Of a stretch of 13,993 nt of DNA, positions 6,639 to 13,993 are shown piece after piece; the first letter of the stretch is position 1; each line of letters opens with the position of its first letter. The stretch is from a bacterium Ga0077546 (lineage in GTDB: Bacteria; Cyanobacteriota; Vampirovibrionia; Obscuribacterales; Obscuribacteraceae): the NCBI GenBank assembly GCA_001464165.1, contig LNEX01000390.1:1-13993 (forward strand). Reading direction: 5' to 3'. A model generated the notes under the pieces. The model made no database searches, had not been told where the DNA came from, and saw only the letters and a list, made by a program, of their open reading frames with translations. A program made the translations under genes and the position numbers.

Positions 6639-7727
6639 TTATTTGATCTTAGTTAGCTTGTTCACGCCTTCTTGAGCAATTTTTGAATCTGGTTTGATTT
6701 CAACTGCCTTTTTGTATTCTGTTAGTGCTGGAGCACTTTGGCCTTGCTTTTCTAAAAATTGAGCATACTCTACGTGGGCAGTAACATCACGCGGCGAAGC
6801 CTTAAGGGCATTCTTGAATTCGACCTCAGCCTGCTGATTGTCTCCCAATGCCGCCAGAGCGGTAGCTAATCTTCTTCTTGCTGGAGTGAAATTAGGCTGC
6901 ATTTTGAGAGCCTTTTTTTGCTCGGCCACGGCACCTTTGTAGTCGCCATTTTTCTGTAGCATCCAACCTAATCCGCTCAAGGCATTGGGATGATTGGGTA
7001 CTAGTTTGAGTGCGTCTTTGAAAGCCTGCGTTGCTTGCTGAGTGTCGCCTGATTCAGCAAAAATATTGCCGAGGTTGATATAGGCTTCTGGCAATTTGCT
7101 GTTTAAGGTTATTGCTTCTTGTTCTTCTTTGATTGCTTGCGGATATTTTTCTTGTTGAGCATAGAGTACGCCCATATTTAGATGGGGAGTTGGATCTTTG
7201 GGATTAATCTCGGCTGCTTTCTTGTAAGCAGCAAGAGCTTCATCTACTTTGCCTACATGGGTATAGGCAAACCCTAAGTCACAGTGGGCGCGAAAGCTTG
7301 TGGGCTTGAGCTTGCAGGCTTCTTCAAACTCAGGCAGTGCTAGTTCTACTTTGCCTTGGTTGGCATAAATTTGGCCTAGCACCACATGTGGTAGGAAGTA
7401 TTTCGGGTCAAGTTTGGCTGCTTGCTTTGACTCTAGTATGGCTGTCTCATAGTCTTCCATCGCTGCTAGAATGGCGCCCAGCCGTTGGTGGGCCTTAGCA
7501 TTGTTTGGCTCTTGTCGAATGGCTTCTCTGAAAGCTTCAGCCGCTTCCTTAAATTTGCCATGACCGTAAAGACCTTCTGCCTTTTTCATTGTTTCAGAGT
7601 CTTGATCTTCAGCCCATGAAGTTGTGGCGAAAGTAGTGTTTACGCTGAGAGCGACACTGCATGCTAACAGTATTTTGCTGACTGCCGAAAGTGCGGATTT
7701 AACAGGAACCAATTTGTTTTCCCCCAT
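6639..7727 (-). CDS. Secreted protein of nine tandem TPR repeats
   Basis: The 362-residue protein is a pure TPR scaffold for protein-protein contacts. It has a hydrophobic leader (about residues 11-38, with Lys5 and Lys10 before it and Lys18 near its start, ending in TTSWA), so it is exported or anchored outside the cytoplasm. Residues 44-349 then consist of nine contiguous 34-residue TPR units without any insertion, each with the Gly/Ala-8, Tyr/Phe-11, Ala-20 and Pro-32 type pattern, followed by a short capping helix. No catalytic domain is visible. The ATG has no good ribosome site; a TTG five codons later (Leu6) is preceded by GGGGGA at about 8 bases and could be the real start. The gene starts 11 bases after deoC ends and is probably the last gene of a carB-deoC unit. 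Function is unknown beyond binding or assembly. Confidence 0.88.
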   Translation of the reverse strand: MGENKLVPVKSALSAVSKILLACSVALSVNTTFATTSWAEDQDSETMKKAEGLYGHGKFKEAAEAFREAIRQEPNNAKAHQRLGAILAAMEDYETAILESKQAAKLDPKYFLPHVVLGQIYANQGKVELALPEFEEACKLKPTSFRAHCDLGFAYTHVGKVDEALAAYKKAAEINPKDPTPHLNMGVLYAQQEKYPQAIKEEQEAITLNSKLPEAYINLGNIFAESGDTQQATQAFKDALKLVPNHPNALSGLGWMLQKNGDYKGAVAEQKKALKMQPNFTPARRRLATALAALGDNQQAEVEFKNALKASPRDVTAHVEYAQFLEKQGQSAPALTEYKKAVEIKPDSKIAQEGVNKLTKIK

Positions 7728-7738
7728 GAGAATGTTAT

Positions 7739-8455
7739 TTAATACGCAGCTTTCGCTGGCTCAGCACCCTTGAGAATGTCTACACCGGCTGATGTGCCTA
7801 GTCTGGTGGCGCCAGCATCAATCAATGATTTTGCTTTGGCAAGATCTCGAATACCAGCACTAGCTTTGATACCAAGTTTGGCACCGGCTAGGGCTCTCTT
7901 AATAAGCTCGATATCGGCAACGGTGGCACCTTTTCCGTCCTTGACGAAACCGGTAGATGTTTTCACCATAGCCGCACCGGCTTTGACACAGCACTCTGTG
8001 GCAATTACTTTCTCATCGTCTGAGAGTAAGTCGCACTCAATGATCACTTTGACTGGATTTTCTTTTGCCGCTTTAACAACAGCTTTGATTTCTTCTGTGA
8101 CAAAGTCGACGTCGCCGCTCTTTAGCGCGCCTACATTGATTACCATGTCTATTTCTTCAGCGCCTTCAGAAATTGCTCTTTGGGTCTCAGCAATTTTTAT
8201 ATCGGTGAGATTGGCTCCTAGCGGAAATCCAATCACAGTCGCTACTGCTACTTTCGAAGAAGCCAGCTCTTTAACTGCTTGTCTGACAAACGATGGGTTA
8301 ACACAAACTGCGAAAAAATTATTCTCCATTGCTTCTTGACAGAGCTTGGAAACGTCAGCTTTGGTTGCTTGAGGAGTCAACAACGTGTGGTCGATATATT
8401 TAGCAAAATTATTTGCAGGGCTTCCATGTTTAGCTCCGCCAGTTTCATTGCTCAT
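7739..8455 (-). CDS. deoC: Deoxyribose-phosphate aldolase
   Basis: DeoC reversibly cleaves 2-deoxyribose 5-phosphate to glyceraldehyde 3-phosphate and acetaldehyde, the last step in using deoxyribonucleosides as a carbon source; it is cytoplasmic. The 238-residue class I aldolase contains YIDHTLL (20-26), EIDMVINVGAL with catalytic Asp103 (101-111), the Schiff-base Lys165 in VKTSTGF (164-170) and the proton-relay Lys197 in IKASAGIR (196-203), then the phosphate-binding GTSAG (220-224). The C-terminal residue is Tyr, as in the E. coli enzyme, where the terminal Tyr is catalytically important. The start is supported by GGAG 6 bases before the ATG. It lies 85 bases downstream of carB on the same strand. 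No deoA, deoB or deoD neighbours occur, so this is not a classical deo operon. Length and all key residues are normal. Confidence 0.96.
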   Translation of the reverse strand: MSNETGGAKHGSPANNFAKYIDHTLLTPQATKADVSKLCQEAMENNFFAVCVNPSFVRQAVKELASSKVAVATVIGFPLGANLTDIKIAETQRAISEGAEEIDMVINVGALKSGDVDFVTEEIKAVVKAAKENPVKVIIECDLLSDDEKVIATECCVKAGAAMVKTSTGFVKDGKGATVADIELIKRALAGAKLGIKASAGIRDLAKAKSLIDAGATRLGTSAGVDILKGAEPAKAAY

Positions 8456-8540
8456 TGCTTACTCCAGTTTGTGCACTTATCTTTTTATAGGGCTTACTTG
8501 TTGGCTATTATTCATAGAAGAGGTGGCCCTAGATCTTTTC

Positions 8541-11500
8541 TTATTGAAATCTAACCGAACGACTGCTAGAGCTAGTGGTTGATTCCCAGTGGGCAATGCT
8601 CTGGTGGTACTCTTGTAGGCTCTTTACGCCGAGTGAACCTGACTGTAAGGCCCCGATGGCGCTAATTGTCGCCCAGGCCCCTGACATGGTTGTGACCACA
8701 GGCACGTTGTAGCTAATGGCGGCTCGTCTAATTAGCTGGTCGTCGCCGCGAGCTGTGCGGCCAGAGGGAATGTTTAGAACCAATTGAATTTCGCCGTTTT
8801 TAATACGGTCAATCAAGTTGGGGCGGCCTTCTGAAACTTTATTGGTGACCATTGAAGGAATACCAGCGGCTTTCAAAACTTGGGCAGTGCCCCTCGTGGC
8901 AATCAGCTCAAATCCAAGCTGGTAAAGATTCTGGGCGACGGCCACTGATTCTTGTTTGTGGTGATCAGAAACACTTATAAAAATGCGACCTTTGATGGGT
9001 ATTTGCTGGCCTGCGGCAATTTGTGCCTTGGCGAAGGCTAAGCCAAATTGAGAGGCAATTCCCATAACTTCACCAGTAGAGCGCATTTCTGGCCCCAGTG
9101 ATATCTCGGCGCCATGGAAACGCTTGAAGGGAATGACCACTGATTTGACCGAAACGTGGGGTGGTAGCAGGCGCGGAGAGATGCCCAATTCTGAGAGGGT
9201 GCGACCGACCATAACTGAAGCGGCGATTCTGGCCCAAGGCACTCCAGTTGCCTTAGAAACGAATGGAATCGTGCGGCTAGCCCGGGGATTGACCTCGAGT
9301 ATATACAATTCGTCGTCTTTGACTGCAAATTGAATATTCATAAGGCCAATGACCTTTAGCTCTTTAGCCAATTCATCCACTGCGCGGCGAATTTCTTCAA
9401 CTATTTTGAAAGGAATAGTTTGGGCTGGTAGCACACAGGTGCTGTCCCCGGAGTGAATTCCGGCTTGTTCGATGTGCTCCATGATGCCAGCTATTATTGT
9501 CGCTCTGCCGTCTGAAACAGCATCAACGTCAATTTCAACAGCATTTTCCAAAAATTCGTCAATCAGTACGGCCATCTCGCCCGATACTGCTAAAGCACTA
9601 GATAACCAGCGCTCAAGCTCGTCTTGGCCGTAAATAATTGCCATGGCTCGGCCGCCTAAGACATAACTAGGACGCACCATCACTGGATAGCCCAGAGCAT
9701 TGGCTTGCTCTATGGCTTCTTCGGCGTTGTAGGCAATGGCGCCTTTGGGTTGCTTCAAGTTCAATGCGCGAATAAGATCGCCAAAGCGGGCACGGTCTTC
9801 GGCAATATCAATTGATTCTGGTGATGTACCAAGAATTTTAAAGCCGCGCTCTTCTAGCCCTTTTGCTAGTTTGAGCGGAGTTTGGCCGCCCAGTTGAACG
9901 ATAATTCCTTCTGGCTTTTCCACATCGGCAATGTTGCAGACATCTTCTAAAGTCAGTGGCTCGAAATAGAGTCTGTCTGAGACGTCGTAATCTGTCGAAA
10001 CTGTTTCTGGATTCGAGTTGACCATAACAGCTTCGTAGCCCAGATCTCGCAGGGTCAGGCTGGCATGTACACAGCAGTAGTCAAATTCAATGCCCTGGCC
10101 GATTCTGTTTGGACCACCGCCCAAGATCATGATGCGAGGTTTCACTGCTGGTGGTGCTTCAGATTCGCTTTCGTAAGTCGAATACATGTATGGAGTGAAG
10201 GCTTTGAACTCAGCAGAACATGTATCAATCATCTTGTAAGATGGGCGCAGATTGTATTTCTGCCGCAGCTCGTAGATATCTTTTTCTTTGACACCAATTA
10301 AGCGTGCCAGTTGCAGATCGCCAAATCCACGCCGTTTCAGCTCTAATAAAAGAGCAGGATTGAGTTTGTCGATGGTGTCAACTTTCTCTTTGAGTTCTTC
10401 TGACAAACTGTAAATGTCTTCAAGATTGTCGATAAACCATGGATCAATAGATGACAATTCAACTATCTCTTCGGCCGATATGCCAGCTTTAAGAGCACCA
10501 TAAATGTCAGTTAGGCGGTGGTGTGATGGCACTGAAAGTCTTCTGCGCCATTCCCAGAAGTCAGCTTTTGAACGCGAGGGTACATCAAGGAAACCAGGCA
10601 AACCGACTTCCATGCCTCGCAGTGCTTTTTGCACAGACTCTTGGAAGGTGCGGCCGATAGCCATCACTTCGCCGACAGATTTCATTTGAGTTGTGAGAGT
10701 GGTATCAGCTCCCTTAAATTTTTCAAAATTGAAACGGGGAATTTTTGTCACTACATAATCGAGTGTGGGCTCGAAACAGGCTGGTGTGTCGCGAGTAATG
10801 TCGTTTGAGATCTCGCCAAGGGTCAGGCCAATTGCTAATTTCGCTGCGATTTTGGCAATTGGATAACCGGTTGCTTTGCTGGCGAGCGCCGATGAGCGGG
10901 AGACCCTAGGGTTCATTTCTATAACTACAATGCGGCCGTCATGGGGATGAATGCCAAATTGAATATTGGAACCACCAGTTTCTACGCCAATTGCTCTAAT
11001 AATCAGAATGGCGGCATTGCGCAGCGCTTGATACTCATTGTCTGAGACTGTTTGCATGGGGGCGACTGTTATTGAATCGCCAGTATGCACTCCCATGGGG
11101 TCGAAGTTTTCGATAGCACAGATGATGACGACGTTGTCTTCGCAGTCGCGCATCACCTCTAATTCAACTTCTTTATAGCCAATAACGCTTTCTTCTAAAA
11201 GAATCTCACTGACAGGCGAAGCTGAGATGCCAGCGCTAGCAATGTCATCAAGTTCTTCTTGGTTATAGGCAATTCCACCGCCAGCTCCACCTAAGGTAAA
11301 AGCCGGCCTAATGATGATAGGGAAACCGATTTTTGTGCCAATTTCTCGGGCTTCTGAAATGTTTCTTGCAATTCCTGAATTGGGAACATAAAGGCCGATT
11401 TCGATCATCTTTTGCTTGAAAAGATCGCGGTCTTCAGCCAATTTAATCGCTGGCAATTTGGCCCCAATTAGCTCCACGTCATATTCAGCAAGCACGCCGC

Positions 11501-11813
11501 TTTCAGCTAGCTCTACAGCTACGTTGAGGCTGGTCTGTCCGCCCATGGTAGGCAGCAGGGCCTGGGGGCGCTCTATAGCGATAACCTCACGGGCGACTTC
11601 TGCTGTCACTGGCTCTATATAAGTGCGGTCGGCTACTTCTGGGTCGGTCATGATAGTTGCCGGATTTGAATTGATTAAAACTACTTCGTAGCCTTCGTCT
11701 CTGAGAGCTTTGCAAGCTTGAGACCCAGAGTAGTCAAACTCGCAAGCTTGGCCGATAGTTATTGGTCCGGCTCCGAGCACCAGGATCTTTTTGATATCAG
11801 TTCTTTTTGGCAT
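8541..11813 (-). CDS. carB: Carbamoyl-phosphate synthase large subunit
   Basis: CarB makes carbamoyl phosphate from bicarbonate, ammonia (channelled from CarA) and two ATP, for arginine and pyrimidine synthesis. At 1090 residues it is full length (E. coli 1073). It shows the duplicated architecture: a first ATP-grasp half opening with [20 protein letters not shown] (8-27), an oligomerisation segment around 400-550, a second half opening with [20 protein letters not shown], and an MGS-like allosteric domain at about 941-1075. [21 protein letters not shown] and [17 protein letters not shown] mark the two metal/ATP-binding active sites. The MGS domain suggests control by nucleotides or ornithine, but the effector cannot be read from sequence. 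A serine-rich tail (1078-1090) extends past the usual end. The start is supported by AGGA 4 bases before the ATG. carA is not in the window, so the subunit genes are not adjacent here. Confidence 0.98.
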   Translation of the reverse strand: MPKRTDIKKILVLGAGPITIGQACEFDYSGSQACKALRDEGYEVVLINSNPATIMTDPEVADRTYIEPVTAEVAREVIAIERPQALLPTMGGQTSLNVAVELAESGVLAEYDVELIGAKLPAIKLAEDRDLFKQKMIEIGLYVPNSGIARNISEAREIGTKIGFPIIIRPAFTLGGAGGGIAYNQEELDDIASAGISASPVSEILLEESVIGYKEVELEVMRDCEDNVVIICAIENFDPMGVHTGDSITVAPMQTVSDNEYQALRNAAILIIRAIGVETGGSNIQFGIHPHDGRIVVIEMNPRVSRSSALASKATGYPIAKIAAKLAIGLTLGEISNDITRDTPACFEPTLDYVVTKIPRFNFEKFKGADTTLTTQMKSVGEVMAIGRTFQESVQKALRGMEVGLPGFLDVPSRSKADFWEWRRRLSVPSHHRLTDIYGALKAGISAEEIVELSSIDPWFIDNLEDIYSLSEELKEKVDTIDKLNPALLLELKRRGFGDLQLARLIGVKEKDIYELRQKYNLRPSYKMIDTCSAEFKAFTPYMYSTYESESEAPPAVKPRIMILGGGPNRIGQGIEFDYCCVHASLTLRDLGYEAVMVNSNPETVSTDYDVSDRLYFEPLTLEDVCNIADVEKPEGIIVQLGGQTPLKLAKGLEERGFKILGTSPESIDIAEDRARFGDLIRALNLKQPKGAIAYNAEEAIEQANALGYPVMVRPSYVLGGRAMAIIYGQDELERWLSSALAVSGEMAVLIDEFLENAVEIDVDAVSDGRATIIAGIMEHIEQAGIHSGDSTCVLPAQTIPFKIVEEIRRAVDELAKELKVIGLMNIQFAVKDDELYILEVNPRASRTIPFVSKATGVPWARIAASVMVGRTLSELGISPRLLPPHVSVKSVVIPFKRFHGAEISLGPEMRSTGEVMGIASQFGLAFAKAQIAAGQQIPIKGRIFISVSDHHKQESVAVAQNLYQLGFELIATRGTAQVLKAAGIPSMVTNKVSEGRPNLIDRIKNGEIQLVLNIPSGRTARGDDQLIRRAAISYNVPVVTTMSGAWATISAIGALQSGSLGVKSLQEYHQSIAHWESTTSSSSRSVRFQ

Positions 11814-11864
11814 TGTTCCTGAGTAAGTAAGGCTTGCTTAGCTGCAAGACGGGGATATATGTAG

Positions 11865-11894
11865 GGTATATTCGCCTGCGGTTAGTTCCATCAA
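11865..11894 (-). promoter_or_regulatory. Possible sigma-70 promoter of the carB unit
   Basis: Read on the minus strand, TTGATG (11894-11889) and TATACC (11870-11865) match the -35 and -10 consensus at four of six positions each, with an 18-base spacer. Transcription would start roughly 40-50 bases before the carB ATG, crossing a small inverted repeat (CTTGC/GCAAG, 11833-11848). The matches are modest, so this is only a candidate. Confidence 0.3.
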
Positions 11895-12023
11895 AGCGAA
11901 TAAGGGCTATCTTCTCATCTTTGCAATGGCCTTGTTCTCGATGACGACTGAATGTTTTAACTAGTTATGGTTTTATTCTGTTTGCCCATTGGTACATATT
12001 GGTTAGGGTCGGAGCTGTCAGTT

Positions 12024-12048
12024 TAGACAGATTCAGTAGACAGATTCA
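12024..12048 (+). repeat. Tandem 12-base direct repeat in the hydrolase leader
   Basis: TAGACAGATTCA occurs twice, at 12024-12035 and 12037-12048, separated by one G (13-base period). CTGTC at 12015-12019 is complementary to the GACAG of either copy, so a small hairpin could form with one or the other. The repeat lies about 16 bases before the probable start of the alpha/beta hydrolase gene. It may be a regulator-binding site or just a local slippage duplication. Confidence 0.6.
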
Positions 12049-12063
12049 TTCTTGAGGCTGATG

Positions 12064-13137
12064 ATGACTATGACGAAACTTCAATTTTCAGGCATTAGAA
12101 ACCTTAGAAAGACGTTTGGCGCAGCAGCAGTTGCGCTTTTTAGTACCTTAATTTCAATTCAGAGCTTGCCTGCTTTGGCTCAGTGTCAGGTTGAGCGTGA
12201 CGATGCTCCGCTTGAGCACGGCATGACCAACTTGCCCAATATTCCAATTTCAGTTTGGCGGAAGAAAGATGTGAAGCCTCAGGCTGTGGCTATTGCTGTT
12301 CACGGCATGGTAATGCATGGTGGAGTTTACGATCGTCTTGCTAGTGAGTTAGTGGGGCTTGATTTTGAAGTTTATGCCCAAGATTTGAGAGGCTACGGCC
12401 GTTGGCGCTTTGAGCCAACAGCCAAGGGTGCTCTTAGCTACAAAGAGAGTTTAGAAGATTTGAAGTCTTTGGTTCGTGCCGCTCGCAACGAGCATCCTGA
12501 CCTGCCGGTGTTTCTCATTGGTGAGAGCATGGGAGCTGGACTTTCATTGCGTGCCGCTGAGGCCATGCCTGGCGAAATTAGCGGTTTGGTTCTATCGAGC
12601 CCGGCTCTCAAGCGTCGTAACTACTGTGAACCAGAGATGGTGAAAGACGTAGCAGCCTTGTTTGCCAACCCAGCCAGACAATTTGATATGGTTCCATACA
12701 TTAGAAAGTTTGCTTCTGAAGATCCTCAAATTGCTCAAGAGACAATAGAAGACCCGATGGTGCGAAAGACTTTGAGCCTCAAAGAATTGTTAACGACGGC
12801 TTCGGTGATTCGCTCTAACATCAATCATGTCAAAAATATTTCTCCTGATATCCCCGTTTTAGTGATTCAAGGCGATCACGATCGCATGCTTCAACAAAAC
12901 GCTGTTGTTACGTTGCTGAAGAAACTAAAATCAACTGACCAAACGGTCAGGTGGATGCCAGGCAAAGGGCACGTCTTGATTGAGACCGCCCACATTGACC
13001 CTACTACTTTGTTTACAGTTAAGTCTTGGCTAATGGGTCATCTGCCAAGTGGAGCTGAGCGTATTGCTAAAGTTTCCGCCAAGGCCAAATATCACGAATC
13101 TGACTTGGTTGAGTTAAGTTCGATTGGCAACTATTAG
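12064..13137 (+). CDS. Secreted alpha/beta hydrolase, monoacylglycerol-lipase-like
   Basis: The product is a serine hydrolase of the Hydrolase_4 (lysophospholipase/monoacylglycerol lipase) type, likely acting on lipid esters outside the cytoplasm. With this start (357 residues) it has a basic n-region, a hydrophobic core and the cleavage site ALA before QCQVE near residue 39. The oxyanion motif HGM begins at His80, the nucleophile elbow is GESMG with Ser155, and GDHDRML provides Asp273 and GKGH provides His303, so the catalytic triad is complete. A helical cap is expected around 175-255. An in-frame TTG at 12052 is also possible, but GAGG (12054-12057) overlaps it and is correctly spaced, 6 bases, for ATG 12064. 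The gene is divergent from carB and convergent with the hexapeptide gene, so it is probably expressed alone. Substrate is not readable from sequence. Confidence 0.88.
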   Translation: MTMTKLQFSGIRNLRKTFGAAAVALFSTLISIQSLPALAQCQVERDDAPLEHGMTNLPNIPISVWRKKDVKPQAVAIAVHGMVMHGGVYDRLASELVGLDFEVYAQDLRGYGRWRFEPTAKGALSYKESLEDLKSLVRAARNEHPDLPVFLIGESMGAGLSLRAAEAMPGEISGLVLSSPALKRRNYCEPEMVKDVAALFANPARQFDMVPYIRKFASEDPQIAQETIEDPMVRKTLSLKELLTTASVIRSNINHVKNISPDIPVLVIQGDHDRMLQQNAVVTLLKKLKSTDQTVRWMPGKGHVLIETAHIDPTTLFTVKSWLMGHLPSGAERIAKVSAKAKYHESDLVELSSIGNY

Positions 13138-13181
13138 AATTTCTTCTTCGGTTTAAGCTCTATATTGAAAAAGCTCTGACC

Positions 13182-13745
13182 TTAAAGCTCAGCCAACGAT
13201 TCTTTATATGTCTGTTTGTAGCCAACATAATTGGCTGCTCCGCGCTCAATCATTTCACGGTCTTTGGCGTTAGCTTGGCGCACGACCTTGCCTGGTACGC
13301 CCATAACTAGGCTGCCTGGAGGTATTTGACTGTTAGGGGCCACAATTGAGCCGGCGGCAATGATTGAATGAGCGCCTATCCTGGCACCGTCTAATATTAT
13401 GGCTCCCATGGCTACTAGACAGTCTGACTCGATGACACAACCGTGCAGAATGGCGCCATGACCAACAGTTACTCTATCCCCGACTGTGAGGCCGAGGTGA
13501 TGGGTGACATGCATCAGGCAGCCATCTTGAATGTTAGTGCTGCGCCCGATGCGAATGGCGTTAATGTCACCTCGGACTACAGTGTGAAACCAAATACTGG
13601 CATCTTCCTCCACGGTGACGTTGCCAATTAGGCAGGCCGTCGGAGCAATAAAGGCACTTTCGTGCACGGCAGGGCAAAATCCTGCATACTTGTAAAGGGT
13701 ATTCATGTATTTAATTATATATGGGTATTGCTTCATAGCCTGCAA
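13182..13745 (-). CDS. Gamma-carbonic-anhydrase-like left-handed beta-helix protein
   Basis: The protein is a trimeric hexapeptide-repeat protein of the gamma-carbonic anhydrase/YrdA family, cytoplasmic, possibly interconverting CO2 and bicarbonate. Counted from the outermost start (187 residues), it keeps the family's three zinc-ligand histidines, His79, His96 and His101 (in GHGAILHGC), plus Arg58-Gly-Asp60, Asn71, Gln73 and Asp74. Hexapeptide turns run from about 33 to 150, ending in PPGSLVMGVPGKVVR, then a C-terminal helix. The start is uncertain. TTG 13745 has GAGG six bases upstream, within a G-rich run; ATG 13736 is also possible; ATG 13706 (residue 14) gives the usual family length of about 174 but has no ribosome site. 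Many family members lack measurable anhydrase activity, so the enzyme role is probable, not proven. It is convergent with the hydrolase gene, 44 bases away. Confidence 0.88.
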   Translation of the reverse strand: MQAMKQYPYIIKYMNTLYKYAGFCPAVHESAFIAPTACLIGNVTVEEDASIWFHTVVRGDINAIRIGRSTNIQDGCLMHVTHHLGLTVGDRVTVGHGAILHGCVIESDCLVAMGAIILDGARIGAHSIIAAGSIVAPNSQIPPGSLVMGVPGKVVRQANAKDREMIERGAANYVGYKQTYKESLAEL

Positions 13746-13809
13746 TAACCCCCTCAGAATACCCTTGTCAAGCTGATAAGATTAAAAAGCACGTTTGTAG
13801 GAGTATTAG

Positions 13810-13993
13810 ATGATGCCTGTTTTCGAACAGCCGATGCGCAAGTTGCTGGGAACCCTGTCTCCAACTATTTCTTGGCTTAACGAGAAAGGCTGCGTTGATG
13901 TTGCTTCCGTGCCAGAATCTCACCTAGAAGCTATTAAGCAACTAGAGCGCATTGGCGTTGTACACAAACGCAACAATCGCAGCTACGAACTGC
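13810..13993 (+). CDS. Hypothetical winged-helix-like protein, 5' part (cut by window end)
   Basis: An open frame of 61 codons runs from ATG 13810 to the window edge without a stop. AGGAG at 13799-13803 sits 6 bases before the ATG, which fixes the start; a second ATG follows directly at 13813. The visible residues include FEQPMRKLLGTLSPTISWL near the N-terminus and a helix-turn-strand stretch with ASVPESHLEAIKQLERIGVV followed by HKRNNRSYEL. The last part has the feel of a winged-helix recognition helix and wing, which would mean DNA binding, but it is too short to name a family. It is divergent from the carbonic-anhydrase-like gene, with about 64 bases between the starts. Confidence 0.65.
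   Translation, partial: MMPVFEQPMRKLLGTLSPTISWLNEKGCVDVASVPESHLEAIKQLERIGVVHKRNNRSYEL

Noticed and set aside
7770..8339. A 189-codon open frame on the plus strand inside deoC
   Set aside because: It is antisense to a gene with all catalytic residues of DeoC, its product is low in complexity (Ser/Ala/Thr-rich), and it has no ribosome site; it is a shadow of deoC codon use.
13155..13190. Three copies of AAGCTC between and at the ends of the convergent genes
   Set aside because: The copies are only 6 bases, unevenly spaced (16 and 14 bases), and one lies in coding sequence; no stem forms, so this is probably chance.

Overview
The window looks like chromosomal DNA of a Gram-negative-type bacterium of moderate GC content, with ordinary housekeeping genes mixed with secreted and signalling proteins. 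A membrane Ser/Thr kinase with a TPR exterior, a secreted nine-repeat TPR protein, a MurT-type ligase and a plant-NADK3-like NAD(H) kinase together recall the non-photosynthetic relatives of Cyanobacteria (Melainabacteria/Vampirovibrionia, Obscuribacterales-like). That assignment is an inference from gene style; the window has no rRNA or ribosomal marker to fix it. I see no tRNA, rRNA, CRISPR array, insertion sequence or phage gene.

Left block, plus strand (1-5655): the 3' part of an NAD(H) kinase gene, cut by the window edge, overlaps by 4 bases a MurT-type Mur ligase gene. After a 165-base gap come a transmembrane Ser/Thr kinase with periplasmic TPR-like repeats and two tandem secreted proteins that are clear paralogues of each other and that I cannot place in a family. 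Kinase and paralogues are packed closely (39 bases, then 1 base between genes) and probably form one transcription unit.

Middle (5656-6638): a 303-base leader with a near-perfect inverted repeat precedes a small protein with a response-regulator fold in which the phosphorylation residues are replaced and a four-cysteine cluster is present. A long symmetric hairpin at 6562-6600 then separates it from convergent genes and probably terminates both strands.

Right block: carB (carbamoyl-phosphate synthase large subunit), deoC (deoxyribose-phosphate aldolase) and a secreted TPR protein lie in that order on the minus strand, ending at the shared terminator. Divergent from carB is a secreted alpha/beta hydrolase of the monoacylglycerol-lipase type. 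It converges on a gamma-carbonic-anhydrase-like hexapeptide protein (minus strand). The right edge cuts a plus-strand gene for a short winged-helix-like protein.

The most interesting parts are the kinase plus tandem secreted paralogue cluster (2145-5655) and the degenerate receiver with its cysteine cluster and structured leader (5656-6453).
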